Assembly: GCA_023458095.1 (NCBI GenBank)
Contig: JAEXAS010000009.1
Coordinates: forward strand, 310,001-374,000
DNA length: 64,000 nt
Reading direction: 5' to 3'
DNA from: Actinomycetes bacterium
Lineage (GTDB): Bacteria > Actinomycetota > Actinomycetes > Propionibacteriales > Propionibacteriaceae
Shown here: positions 1-7,965 of the stretch, piece after piece
Position numbering within the stretch: the stretch's first letter is position 1
Layout of the letters: every line of letters begins with the position of its first letter
Translations under genes and position numbers: made by a program
Notes under the pieces: model-generated
Databases searched by the model: none
The model's input: the letters and a program-made list of their open reading frames with translations, nothing else
Told to the model about the DNA's origin: nothing

Positions 1-441
1 GCCCTCGTGGCCGGCCAGGAAGGGGAACATGGCCTTCGCGTTTTGAACCCCCGAGGAGACCGACACTGCGACGGTCAGCACGTAGTCGACCAACAAAGCG
101 CTCGCCACGATCATCCCGGCGGTCTGGCCCAGGTTGACCGTGGCCACTTCGTAGTCACCGCCACCGGAAGGATAGGCGTGGACGGTTTGCCGATAAGACA
201 TGATCACCAGCAGCATGACGATGGCCACCATCAAGGCGATCTGCCAGGAGAACGCAAAGCCGGCCATGCCAGCCAGGGACAGCGTCAGCAGGATCTCGTC
301 GGGGGCATAGGCCACCGAACTCAATGCGTCCGAGGCGAAGACAGGAAGGGCGATTCGCTTGGGTAGCAGCGTCTCCCCCAGTTGGGTGCTCGCGAGTTTG
401 CGGCCAACCAACATGCGCTTCACAAAGTCGGTGACGTTCAC
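1..441 (-). CDS. APC-family amino-acid permease, N-terminal part
   Basis: Partial gene; the window holds the first 147 codons and the rest lies to the left. The translation starts VNVTDFVKRMLVGRK and soon has LLPKRIALPVFASDALSSVA, the conserved N-terminus of the APC permeases that sit beside the RCK pair in actinobacteria (Rv2690c type). At least two hydrophobic segments follow. It should be an inner-membrane transporter of amino acids or possibly potassium; the substrate cannot be read from this fragment. GTG at 441 is chosen because the protein aligns from there; ATG at 414 is an alternative. A TAAGGT hexamer at 450-455 on this strand suggests a leaderless or nearly leaderless mRNA. It is divergent from the two trkA-like genes, which may regulate it. 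Confidence 0.85.
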   Translation of the reverse strand, partial: MNVTDFVKRMLVGRKLASTQLGETLLPKRIALPVFASDALSSVAYAPDEILLTLSLAGMAGFAFSWQIALMVAIVMLLVIMSYRQTVHAYPSGGGDYEVATVNLGQTAGMIVASALLVDYVLTVAVSVSSGVQNAKAMFPFLAGHEG

Positions 442-449
442 GACTGAGA

Positions 450-455
450 ACCTTA
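450..455 (-). promoter_or_regulatory. Probable -10 hexamer of the APC permease gene
   Basis: TAAGGT on the minus strand lies 8 nt before the GTG start at 441, with no Shine-Dalgarno sequence between. The transcript would have a leader of 0-2 nt. Prediction from sequence only. Confidence 0.45.
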
Positions 456-595
456 TGCCCAATCGGCGCCTTGCGCGGTCGAAGTGGCATCGCGAAACAC
501 CGACGAGCCACAGCGCAGCCAGGTCACCTTCGCCGGGTTCGGATTGATAGGGTCACCCCTGTCAGGTCAATGACGGCGCTTTGGAGGCAACGACG

Positions 596-1258
596 ATGCA
601 TATCGTCATCATGGGCTGCGGACGCGTGGGGTCCTCCCTGGCGCGCGCCCTGGAACGGCGAGGCCATTCGGTGGCCGTAATCGATCTGGTTCAGGATTCC
701 TTTCGACGTCTGGGCCCCGAATTTCAAGGCAAGACCGTCAAGGGCGTTGGTTTCGACCGCCAGGTTCTGATCCGCGCCGGCATTGAGCGTGCCGACGGAT
801 TCGCCGCAGTGTCCAGCGGTGACAACTCCAATATCTTGGCCGCCCGAGTGGTCCGAGAGACCTTCCAGGTCACCAACGTCGTGGCCCGCATCTACGACCA
901 GGGCCGCGCGGAGGTCTATGAGCGGCTCGGCATTCCGAGCGTGGCCACCGTCCGCTGGGCCGCCGATCAGGTGTTGCGGCGGCTTCTGCCATCAGGCTCC
1001 GAGCCGCAGTGGCGCGACCCGTCGGGAACCGTTCGGCTGATCGAAGTGCATGTGGACCCGACCTGGGTGGGCACTGTGGTAGTCGCGATGGAGGCCGCCG
1101 CGCGGTGTCGGATCCCTTTCCTGATGCGTTTCGGCACCGGGCTTGTGCCCGATGACCACACCGTGTTCCAGGACGGCGATTTGATCTACGCCGCGGTGAC
1201 CCAGGACCAGGTGAACGACGTCGAGGACATTCTCGGCGCGCCACCGGTGAAGCACTAG
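596..1258 (+). CDS. trkA: TrkA-type RCK potassium-channel regulator 1
   Basis: 220-residue cytoplasmic NAD(H)-binding RCK protein that gates a potassium uptake channel or transporter. Residues 1-25 form a Rossmann start with GCGRVG at 7-12; the N-terminal half is RCK_N and the C-terminal part (about 140-220) is an RCK_C-like ligand domain. The ATG at 596 has GGAGG at 583-587, 8 nt upstream, which decides against the earlier TTG at 581. It is followed after 12 nt by a paralogue, an arrangement known in actinobacteria as ceoB-ceoC. The membrane partner may be the divergent APC permease or a Trk/Ktr subunit elsewhere; the window does not show which. Confidence 0.9.
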   Translation: MHIVIMGCGRVGSSLARALERRGHSVAVIDLVQDSFRRLGPEFQGKTVKGVGFDRQVLIRAGIERADGFAAVSSGDNSNILAARVVRETFQVTNVVARIYDQGRAEVYERLGIPSVATVRWAADQVLRRLLPSGSEPQWRDPSGTVRLIEVHVDPTWVGTVVVAMEAAARCRIPFLMRFGTGLVPDDHTVFQDGDLIYAAVTQDQVNDVEDILGAPPVKH

Positions 1259-1270
1259 GAGGGCAGGCGG

Positions 1271-1945
1271 ATGCGTGTAGCCATCGCCGGAGCCGGCAAC
1301 GTCGGCCGTTCCATCGCACGAGAGTTGATCGCCAGCGGCCATCAAATTCTGCTCATCGATCGTGACCCCAACGCGATCAAGCCCGAAAGTGTGCCCGAAG
1401 CCGAATGGCTGCTGGCCGACGCCTGCGAGGTGTCCAGCCTTGACGAAGCCGGTTTGGACACCTGCGATGTGGCCATCGCCGCTACCGGGGACGACAAGGC
1501 GAACCTGGTCCACTCCCTGCTCGCCAAGACCGAGTTCGGGGTGCCCCGCACCGTGGGACGAGTGAACCACCCCTCCAACGAATGGATGTTCGACGATTTG
1601 TGGGGGGTCGACGTCGCGGTCTCGACACCGCGACTAATGTGCGCTTTGGTGGAGGAAGCGGTCACAGTGGGAGACCTCGTGCGACTGTTCAGCTTCCGAG
1701 GTGGCCACTCCAACCTGGTCGAGATGACGCTTCCGGAGGAATCGCCGCGGGTGGGCACCCGGGTCTCAGATCTGTCCCTGCCCGGTGATGCCGTGCTGGT
1801 GGCCATCATCCGGGACGGAGCAGCTCGCGCACCAGAACGGGATGCTGCCCTGGAATCCGATGACGAGCTGCTGTTCCTGGCACCGGCCGAATGTGAGCCC
1901 CAGCTGGCTCAGTACCTGATGCCGAAGGTGCCTCGCGAGGCCTGA
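1271..1945 (+). CDS. trkA: TrkA-type RCK potassium-channel regulator 2
   Basis: 224-residue second RCK protein. MRVAIAGAGNVG at the N-terminus carries the dinucleotide-binding glycines (GAGNVG at 7-12), and the C-terminal third resembles RCK_C. AGGAGGG overlapping the end of the upstream gene serves as ribosome-binding site, so the two proteins are co-translated and probably form a hetero-ring. The stop codon abuts the stop codon of the convergent OB-fold gene with no base between: TGA at 1943-1945 and the opposite-strand TGA at 1946-1948 together form TGATCA. Confidence 0.9.
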   Translation: MRVAIAGAGNVGRSIARELIASGHQILLIDRDPNAIKPESVPEAEWLLADACEVSSLDEAGLDTCDVAIAATGDDKANLVHSLLAKTEFGVPRTVGRVNHPSNEWMFDDLWGVDVAVSTPRLMCALVEEAVTVGDLVRLFSFRGGHSNLVEMTLPEESPRVGTRVSDLSLPGDAVLVAIIRDGAARAPERDAALESDDELLFLAPAECEPQLAQYLMPKVPREA

Positions 1946-2314
1946 TCAGTCGGCGATGAGGTCATAACGGGGGTTGTACAAGGAGCGGTTGCCGTCGACG
2001 CAGGACACCCGGCCGCTGACCACCATCTGCCGTCCGGCGATGACCCCGGGAATCTCGCGGCGGCCCATCCAGATCAACGTGATCGAACCCGAACCGTCGC
2101 TGAGTTCGGCCTCCAACCAGGGCATGCCCTCTCGAGGCTTGACGGTCAACTCAGTAATAGTGCCCCGCAGCCGAGCCATCTGACGGTCGGTCAGCTCCCC
2201 CACCTTGTTGGCACCGATCTGCTCAGCCGCGCGTTGACGCTCCGCAGATTCCAGCTCCGCATTGGAGACTCCCAGCTTGCGCAGCGCCTTCACCAAAGGG
2301 TTGATCCGAGCCAT
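1946..2314 (-). CDS. OB-fold nucleic-acid-binding-type protein
   Basis: 122-residue protein. Residues about 45-120 resemble the OB fold seen in RecG wedge and aspartyl-tRNA synthetase anticodon domains, with the pattern RLRGTITELTV then GSITLIWMGR then GVIAGRQMVVSGRV. The first 40 residues are helical and charged. It is the last gene of the dut-DUF3710-OB operon: its ATG overlaps the preceding stop as TAATG. A role in binding single-stranded nucleic acid is inferred from the fold only. The same order is conserved near dut in Streptomyces and other actinobacteria as I recall it. Confidence 0.75.
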   Translation of the reverse strand: MARINPLVKALRKLGVSNAELESAERQRAAEQIGANKVGELTDRQMARLRGTITELTVKPREGMPWLEAELSDGSGSITLIWMGRREIPGVIAGRQMVVSGRVSCVDGNRSLYNPRYDLIAD

Positions 2315-2994
2315 TAGCCGGCCCCCTGCGGCAAGGTCATGGTGATGGGCTCACCGGGCACCCGCGGCTCACTGCCACGACGCACAACCAGGTTGCGGAA
2401 GAACTCCAGAAAAGGAGCGGCCTTGGATTCGTCGGCAGGATCCAGGGCAGCTTCGCCCAACAGAGTTCCTTGAAGCATCCACCGCGGACCCTCGGCATAC
2501 CAGATCCGGGAGACATGGAACATGCGCTCCCCTTTAGGGCCGGGTTGCGGAATCATTCGGCGCAGTTCCGGCCCGAACGGTCCCACTTCTTCTTCCACAG
2601 TGCCGCCGGCTTCGGTGGCCTCCTGAATGGCTTCGGCACGGTGCTGCTCAGCCAACCCGCCGCTGGCCGGTGCGCCGAAGAGCGCAATCTCCAGACCTGA
2701 GTCGGCCCACACCCCGGTGATGGTGAGCACCTTGCGGGTGGCCTCATCGACCTGCAACTGGAGGTTGAGCCCATCCCACGGCGTGATGATCAACGTCCCC
2801 AGATCGATGCGGGCGACCTCGTCGCCGCTCAGTTCGACCTCGTCGAAATCGAAGGGGCCATCGTCGCGCCAATCGACGTCGGACAACTCCTGCTCCACGT
2901 CGTCTTCGACAATCACCTCTACGTCGTCGGCCTCGATGCTGTCGGTCTGCTCAACCGTGTCGACGGTCGCGGTTCGCTTACGTCCAAGCCTCAC
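2314..2994 (-). CDS. DUF3710 family protein
   Basis: 226-residue soluble protein recognised as DUF3710. The first 45 residues are strongly acidic (EADDVEVIVEDDVEQELSDV). The rest holds the conserved block around LGTLIITPWDGLNLQLQVDE and a late block RMFHVSRIWYAEGPRWMLQG. The function is unknown. It lies between dut and the OB-fold gene, overlapping dut by 4 nt (ATGA) and its downstream neighbour by one base, so the three are translationally coupled. Co-conservation with dUTPase suggests a link to nucleotide or DNA metabolism, which is inference. Confidence 0.8.
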   Translation of the reverse strand: MRLGRKRTATVDTVEQTDSIEADDVEVIVEDDVEQELSDVDWRDDGPFDFDEVELSGDEVARIDLGTLIITPWDGLNLQLQVDEATRKVLTITGVWADSGLEIALFGAPASGGLAEQHRAEAIQEATEAGGTVEEEVGPFGPELRRMIPQPGPKGERMFHVSRIWYAEGPRWMLQGTLLGEAALDPADESKAAPFLEFFRNLVVRRGSEPRVPGEPITMTLPQGAG

Positions 2995-3488
2995 TGGTCC
3001 CCCTCAGTCCCTGTCACGGCGGTCCACCCGGCGATACCTCCGGTGGAGCCGTAGCCACCCTGTCCGCGTTCAGTCTCGGAAAGCGCAGCAACTTCCACAA
3101 AGTCCACCACAGCAACCTGCTGCACTACCAACTGTGCGATGAGATCGCCCCGATTCAAGCGGATCGGGGTCGCGGCGTCGGTGTTCAGCAGACACACCTT
3201 GATTTCGCCGCGATACCCGGCGTCGATCGTGCCGGGGGCATTCACGATCGTGAGGCCGGTGCGGGCGGCCAGACCCGAGCGCGGATGCACGAACCCAGCC
3301 CAGCCCAGGGGCAGGGCGATCGCGATCCCGGTGTCGACGACGCGGCGTTCGCCGGGGGCCAGCACACAGTCGTCTCGGATCGGCAGGTCTGCACCAGCAT
3401 CGCCGGCTCGCGCGTAGTGCGGCATCGGAAGCTGGGGATCCAGCCGTACCAACTCCACGCTAATTGATTGCGAACGAGGTGCAGTCAC
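2991..3488 (-). CDS. dut: Deoxyuridine 5'-triphosphate nucleotidohydrolase
   Basis: 165-residue trimeric dUTPase; it hydrolyses dUTP to dUMP and pyrophosphate, keeping uracil out of DNA and feeding dTMP synthesis. All five motifs are visible: AGDAGADL (about 28-35), PRSGLA (69-74), the uracil-binding loop around 83-100 with GTIDAGYRGE, NRGDLIAQLV (112-121) and the C-terminal glycine-rich RGQGGYGSTG (141-150). The GTG at 3488 is chosen because TAGACT sits exactly 6 nt upstream, the leaderless arrangement seen repeatedly here. First gene of a three-gene operon. Confidence 0.95.
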   Translation of the reverse strand: MTAPRSQSISVELVRLDPQLPMPHYARAGDAGADLPIRDDCVLAPGERRVVDTGIAIALPLGWAGFVHPRSGLAARTGLTIVNAPGTIDAGYRGEIKVCLLNTDAATPIRLNRGDLIAQLVVQQVAVVDFVEVAALSETERGQGGYGSTGGIAGWTAVTGTEGDQ

Positions 3489-3494
3489 CGTGGC

Positions 3495-3500
3495 AGTCTA
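3495..3500 (-). promoter_or_regulatory. -10 hexamer of leaderless dut operon promoter
   Basis: TAGACT on the minus strand, 6 nt before the GTG at 3488 and with no Shine-Dalgarno. Transcription should begin at or next to the start codon. Confidence 0.6.
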
Positions 3501-3579
3501 ACCACCTGCACCGCCTGCTTTGAGCCGTGCCCGTTGCCAGGCCGCAGTGCCCTTGACATGATGCGTCCAGGAGGTCTTC

Positions 3580-3864
3580 GTGAACGCTTCTCAGCGCCTG
3601 GCTTGGAATATCTACCTCGGGATCATCGGCTCCATCGCGACTGTGGCCGCGCAGAAGGCAGTGACCACCGCATGGGAGGTGGCGACCGGAGAACAGCCGC
3701 CCGAGCCGAACGACCCTGCTGTTCCGCTACGACGCGCCCTCACCTGGGCAGTCACCAGCGGCGTGGCGATTGGGCTCACTCAGCTCTTGCTGAATCGCCT
3801 CGCGATCCGGTGGCTGCCGTCGCGGTGGACGGGCTCGATCCGAGGGTCGGCGAAGCCGCAGTAG
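3580..3864 (+). CDS. DUF4235 small membrane protein
   Basis: 94-residue protein matching DUF4235. Two hydrophobic segments are visible (about 8-24 and 51-67), separated by an acidic, proline-containing loop (EQPPEPNDPAVP); the C-terminus is basic. AGGAGG at 3569-3574 lies 5 nt before the GTG at 3580. It stands alone between the dut operon and a convergent DUF4193 gene. Function unknown; membrane location is inferred from the hydropathy. Confidence 0.75.
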   Translation: MNASQRLAWNIYLGIIGSIATVAAQKAVTTAWEVATGEQPPEPNDPAVPLRRALTWAVTSGVAIGLTQLLLNRLAIRWLPSRWTGSIRGSAKPQ

Positions 3865-3874
3865 GGCCTGAGCC

Positions 3875-4171
3875 TCAGCCTGCGCAATCCACGCAGTAGC
3901 TGATTCCCTTCTTGGTCACCGCGACCTGGCTGCGGTGCTTGACCAAGAAGCAGGATCCACAGGTGAACTCGTCAGCCTGGCGCGGGAGGACGCGAACGGT
4001 CAGTTCCTCATGGGAGAGATCGGCGCCGGGCAGCTCAAAAGCCTCAGCGGCTTCAACCTCGTCCTCATCGACCTTTCCGGAGTTCTTGTCGTTGCGGCGA
4101 GTCTTCAGCTCCTCGATGGAGTCTTCGCTCTCCTCGTCGGTCTTACGAGGAGCGTCGTAATCGGTAGCCAT
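3875..4171 (-). CDS. DUF4193 zinc-ribbon-like protein
   Basis: 98-residue protein of the actinobacterial DUF4193 family. The N-terminal half is acidic with the typical MATDYDAPR start and a predicted coiled or disordered region. The C-terminal part has two CxxC pairs (Cys71/74 and Cys93/96) that probably bind zinc. The start is the ATG at 4171, where family similarity begins; the open frame runs further upstream to 4270 without a match. Divergent from sepH. Function unknown. Confidence 0.85.
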   Translation of the reverse strand: MATDYDAPRKTDEESEDSIEELKTRRNDKNSGKVDEDEVEAAEAFELPGADLSHEELTVRVLPRQADEFTCGSCFLVKHRSQVAVTKKGISYCVDCAG

Positions 4172-4326
4172 CGGCGGGAAATTCCATCTGTAGTAGTGCC
4201 TGGAGGTGTAACGGCGCAATAGTGCCAGCAATGGATAGCACATCTTGCCACCGGTTGTATTCCCGAACACGCGATTGGACGCCTATGATGCGGCCCGGCC
4301 ATCACGCTGATCGGGGAACGGGTTGG

Positions 4327-4342
4327 TAGGTTACCTGGTAAC
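4327..4342 (+). promoter_or_regulatory. sepH promoter with overlapping palindrome
   Basis: A -10-like TAGGTT at 4327-4332 is overlapped by a 13-nt perfect inverted repeat, GTTACC-T-GGTAAC, at 4330-4342; outer arms TAGGT and ACCTA extend the symmetry with a 2-nt bulge. The predicted start site (about 4339) falls inside it. GGAGG at 4349-4353 serves the ATG at 4361. This looks like an operator at the sepH promoter. Confidence 0.5.
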
Positions 4343-4360
4343 ACCTACGGAGGTGGCATT

Positions 4361-5509
4361 ATGGCTCAACAGTTCGACACACGCGACACTGTGTTGACCG
4401 GGAGCCCGAAGCCACCCCCTTCACAGCTGGAGATCCCCATGGAGAGCGCACTCAGCCCACGCGAGATTCAATCGCGGGTGCGCGCTGGCGACTCAGTGGA
4501 AGAGGTCGCCCGCATCGCAGGCATGTCGGTGGAATGGGTTGAACCCTATGCCGGCCCCGTCATCGCCGAGCGGGAGTACATCGCCCAGCTCGCCCAGAGC
4601 CATCAGGTCCGCCGCAGCGGCGAAACCATCCCGCACCGTTCGTTGGGGCAGGTGGTGCAGGATCGCCTCTCCGCCCGCGGCGTCAACCTGGATTCGCTGT
4701 CCTGGGACGCCTGGCGTCTGGAAGGGCGCCGCTGGTTGGTGCAGGTCCGCTATGAGTCCGGCAAGTCCCACCGGGAGGCGCACTTCGTCTACGACGCCAG
4801 CGGGCGTTTCTCGCTTCCGGACAATGACGATGCCTTGTGGCTGTTGGGACTGCATTCGGCCTCCCATGGTCCCCAACCAGGACGGCGTCGGCGTGAGGAG
4901 GAGTCCGAGCCGACCGTCGATCTCAATGACGACATCGCGCTGGTCCGGGTGGTGCAGCCGCACGCTGACGAGTTGCGCGACCTGGATACCGACACAGATT
5001 CCGACAACGATGCCGATGACGCCTATTCCGAGGCAGAGTTGGCTGAAATCAACGGGGTCTACGACATCGTTCCCCCTCCGTCGGGCATGGATGTGCTCTA
5101 CGACATGCTGTCGGGCTTCGATGAAGACTCCGTCCAGATCTATGCCGGGTTGATCCGGGACGGACATCGAGTGCCGCCGGAATCGGCGACTGCGCCACCC
5201 GCCGAGGCTACAGAACCCGACCAGGTGGCCGATCGCACCGAGCCGATCCGCACCCGGCGGGGACGCACCGCCAAGGCGGTACCACCAGCCGAGCCTGAAG
5301 CAGCACCGATCGAGACTGAAGCCGCCCAGCCCGTCACCGAGGCTCCGGCCACGGTTGACCAGCCTTCCTTGGTTGACCAGCAATCCGAGCCCGAGGAAGC
5401 CTCAGCGGAGGCTAAGCCCGCCCCGGAGACGCCTCGGACGCGGCGCAAGCGCGCACAGGTGCCCAGTTGGGACGAAATCATGTTTGGTTCGCCCAAGAAC
5501 CCTTCCTGA
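4361..5509 (+). CDS. sepH: Cell-division protein SepH (DUF3071)
   Basis: 382-residue actinobacterial cell-division protein; in Streptomyces and mycobacteria SepH binds FtsZ and promotes Z-ring assembly. The conserved DUF3071 core is clear: LSPREIQSRVRAGDSVEEVA (about 31-50) is a helix-turn-helix-like segment, followed by GPVIAEREYIAQLA and WRLEGRRWLVQVRY. The C-terminal half is acidic then rich in Ala, Pro and Glu, ending in RRKRAQVPSWDEIMFG, a conserved tail for this family. GGAGG at 4349-4353 fixes the ATG at 4361. The segment before the core is about 20 residues shorter than I recall for Streptomyces SepH. Confidence 0.88.
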   Translation: MAQQFDTRDTVLTGSPKPPPSQLEIPMESALSPREIQSRVRAGDSVEEVARIAGMSVEWVEPYAGPVIAEREYIAQLAQSHQVRRSGETIPHRSLGQVVQDRLSARGVNLDSLSWDAWRLEGRRWLVQVRYESGKSHREAHFVYDASGRFSLPDNDDALWLLGLHSASHGPQPGRRRREEESEPTVDLNDDIALVRVVQPHADELRDLDTDTDSDNDADDAYSEAELAEINGVYDIVPPPSGMDVLYDMLSGFDEDSVQIYAGLIRDGHRVPPESATAPPAEATEPDQVADRTEPIRTRRGRTAKAVPPAEPEAAPIETEAAQPVTEAPATVDQPSLVDQQSEPEEASAEAKPAPETPRTRRKRAQVPSWDEIMFGSPKNPS

Positions 5510-5515
5510 GCCGGG

Positions 5516-6157
5516 CTACGACTCCCCAAAGGGCAGCGGCTCGGGGCTGAGGGTCACCGCGGCGACCTGGGCGCTGACCCGGCGACGATGATGTCGCCGA
5601 CACAGGACTTGGTAGGCCACCTCGCTGTCGCCGGTATCCCCCACCACCACTTGACTGCCTTCGATCACCATCACGCCACCCACAGTTCGGGCATTGTGAG
5701 TCGCTGGCTCCCCGCACCAACACCGTGGCCGTACCTGAAGCATCTCCAGGCGATCGCACAACTCGACGAGTCGCTTCGATGCCGGAAACATCTGGGTGCG
5801 GAAGTCGGTCAGGATCCCGAAACAGAACACATCGATCTGCAGTTCGTCGGTGATGCGAGCCAGTTGATCGATGTGCCCGGCCTCATAGAACTGCGCCTCA
5901 TCGCAGACCAGAAAGTCCACACGACGCCCGTTGGTGAGTTCACCGACCACATAGGTCCAAAAGTCGAAGTCTGCGGTGACCTCCAGGGCTTGTTCCTGCA
6001 AGCCGATCCGCGAGGTGATCGTGGCACGCCCGGAGCGATCCAGCATGGTGAACAGACGACCTGCTCGGCGAGCCTGGGTTTCGGTGTAGGCCACTTGCAG
6101 GGCCAGCGTCGACTTGCCGCAGTCCATCGGCCCGGTGAAGTAAGTCAGTTCGGCCAC
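5516..6157 (-). CDS. tdk: Thymidine kinase
   Basis: 213-residue type II thymidine kinase, which phosphorylates thymidine to dTMP for salvage. GPMDCGKST at 9-17 is the P-loop, CDEAQFYE the Walker B/lasso region, and CWCGE with the later C-RRHH supplies zinc ligands. The GTG at 6157 has AGGAGA 9 nt upstream. It is convergent with sepH, 6 nt apart, and follows the phosphodiesterase-like gene on the same strand after 45 nt. Together with dut it covers dTMP supply. Confidence 0.92.
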   Translation of the reverse strand: MAELTYFTGPMDCGKSTLALQVAYTETQARRAGRLFTMLDRSGRATITSRIGLQEQALEVTADFDFWTYVVGELTNGRRVDFLVCDEAQFYEAGHIDQLARITDELQIDVFCFGILTDFRTQMFPASKRLVELCDRLEMLQVRPRCWCGEPATHNARTVGGVMVIEGSQVVVGDTGDSEVAYQVLCRRHHRRRVSAQVAAVTLSPEPLPFGES

Positions 6158-6202
6158 GCCGTGTTCTCCTGTCGTGCTTGTCTTTCTCGACGGTGGACTG
6201 CC

Positions 6203-7315
6203 TCAGTCGATGAGCAGTGGCACCGACATCTCCGCAGAGGTCATCGAGCCGTGCATACCGATCAGCCGTAGCTCGCCGGGATACTTCCGGCTGAGTATCG
6301 CACCATCATTTGCCATCGCCACGACCACATCACCGAATCGGTCACGAAAGCGCGTCGACACCGCGCCGAACCAGCCGGCCGATATCGCCTCATCCCGGGT
6401 GAGGACCCAGGCGGCCTCGCCGAGACGGTCGCGCCAGCGTTGGGCCACCCGATCAGCCGTTCCTCGAGTGGCCATCAGGTGGCGGAACCGTGCCTCACCA
6501 GCGATGGCGTGCACGTCGGCCACAAGCTCCGGCTCGTCGTCAGCCATCACACACGCCGTCGGCGCGATATCCACCATCCCGTGATCGGCGGTGATGATGA
6601 GTCGCACCTCTTCGGGGAGTCGTTCGCGCAGAGCCCGGGCCAAGCCGTCCACCCAGACCAGAGCATCGCGCCATTGGGGCGAGTCGACGCCATGGGCGTG
6701 TCCGGTCTTGTCCAACAACCGCTCGTAGCAGTAGCTCAGATTGCGTTCGCCCGAAGACACCGCGATATTCGCCAACACACACCGGTTGGCGACATCGGCC
6801 TCGTCGGACACGGCCAGAAAATGCGGGTCGCGCAGCGCCACCTCGGTCAGCCCGGTGCCTGCGAAGGCGGCCGGCGCCACCGTCGCGGTGCCGATGCCTG
6901 CCTTGGCCAGCCTTTCGAAATAGGTCAGCTGGGGTTGTACGTCCAGCCCCGACAACCCGGACGCCCAGCGCAGCGCGTTCAGCACCTCACCTGAGGGCGG
7001 GTACCAGAAGGAGTACCCGGCGATGCCGTGCGCACCCGGGGCTAGACCGGTCCCGAAGCTGGTGATCGAGGTTGCCGTGGTACTGGGCACCCCACACGTG
7101 ATCGACCGTCCCGTCAGAGAGGCCAGATAGGGCGCCAGGTCCTGGTGACGGTCGAGTTGCTCGTGGCCCAACCCGTCGATCAGCAACACCAGGTAGCGCT
7201 CAGCGGCGGCAATTCCGAGAGTGTCGGCGGGGCCGAAGCCCAACTGAGACCCGATGCTGGGAAGCAGTTCGGCCAGCGTAGAAGCCCCGTAGCCCGGTAT
7301 GACCGGGGAAATCAT
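6203..7315 (-). CDS. Type I phosphodiesterase/nucleotide pyrophosphatase family protein
   Basis: 370-residue member of the alkaline phosphatase superfamily. Metal-site patterns are visible: LLIDGLGHEQL near residue 46, the nucleophile region with PSTTATSITSFGTGLAPG, AGYSFWYP, and a late TADHGMVDI. No signal peptide is visible, so it may be cytoplasmic. The substrate is uncertain: nucleotide diesters, phosphonates or phospholipid head groups are possible. Its ATG overlaps the stop of the DUF5998 gene (ATGA), so the two are translationally coupled. Confidence 0.85.
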   Translation of the reverse strand: MISPVIPGYGASTLAELLPSIGSQLGFGPADTLGIAAAERYLVLLIDGLGHEQLDRHQDLAPYLASLTGRSITCGVPSTTATSITSFGTGLAPGAHGIAGYSFWYPPSGEVLNALRWASGLSGLDVQPQLTYFERLAKAGIGTATVAPAAFAGTGLTEVALRDPHFLAVSDEADVANRCVLANIAVSSGERNLSYCYERLLDKTGHAHGVDSPQWRDALVWVDGLARALRERLPEEVRLIITADHGMVDIAPTACVMADDEPELVADVHAIAGEARFRHLMATRGTADRVAQRWRDRLGEAAWVLTRDEAISAGWFGAVSTRFRDRFGDVVVAMANDGAILSRKYPGELRLIGMHGSMTSAEMSVPLLID

Positions 7316-7899
7316 GCAGCCCCGCCACTCAGCCGCTGCAGGGCGGTGGCGAAGGCGACGAGTTGGGACACCTTGTCTGGGCCGTCGCCGGCAGCGCTGA
7401 TCCGCACGGTGAGGTCATCGGCGGCCGAGACCCCCGTCAAACCGTGGTCGGCCTCGCAGGACGGATCGGCGCACTGCGCAGGTTCAAGATCGATGCGGCT
7501 CATCGTCCCCCAGGACACCGCCAGCCAGGTTTCCACCAGCTCCGAGCCGCCGGCACCGAAGGCTTCGGCATTGCCCACAACTTGGCTCAAAGCCACCGAT
7601 TTGATGGTGCTCAGCGGCACCGATTCAGTGGTGGTGAGCGCCTGGCCGGTCTTGCCCGGCTCGTTGTTCTCGTCGGTGTGCGACACCAGGAGTCGGGTAG
7701 CGGTGAGCACCAGCACAGACATATGCCGCTGGATCTCATCACGATTGAAGGTGGCCTCCTGGTGAACCAGGTGGGCCAGCACACTCTCCTCGCCGAGAGC
7801 CATCGACACGGTGGCGGCAACCAATTCTGGGAAGTAGCGACAGCTGTCGATGTCGCGGCCCAGATCGGACGGCAGCAGGCCAGGACCCGAAGTGCTCAT
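7312..7899 (-). CDS. DUF5998 family protein
   Basis: 195-residue protein of the actinobacterial DUF5998 family. It has a PH-domain-like pattern of beta strands (VLVLTATRLLVSHTDE, TESVPLSTIKSVALSQVVG) and two cysteines near residue 150 (CADPSCE). Start ATG at 7899, preceded by GAGGATGAGG; the frame runs far upstream but this is only the antisense of the neighbouring phosphatase gene. It overlaps the next gene by 4 nt. Function unknown; the conserved pairing with a phosphodiesterase is the only clue. Confidence 0.8.
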   Translation of the reverse strand: MSTSGPGLLPSDLGRDIDSCRYFPELVAATVSMALGEESVLAHLVHQEATFNRDEIQRHMSVLVLTATRLLVSHTDENNEPGKTGQALTTTESVPLSTIKSVALSQVVGNAEAFGAGGSELVETWLAVSWGTMSRIDLEPAQCADPSCEADHGLTGVSAADDLTVRISAAGDGPDKVSQLVAFATALQRLSGGAA

Positions 7900-7952
7900 T
7901 ACCTCATCCTCGCACGCCGGTGCGGTCGACCCAAAAAGTCCCTCGCCCGCAT

Positions 7953-7958
7953 TAGGGT
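7953..7958 (+). promoter_or_regulatory. -10 hexamer of leaderless App1-type gene
   Basis: TAGGGT, 7 nt before the GTG at 7966, with no Shine-Dalgarno sequence. Confidence 0.5.
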
Positions 7959-7965
7959 GTTCACC

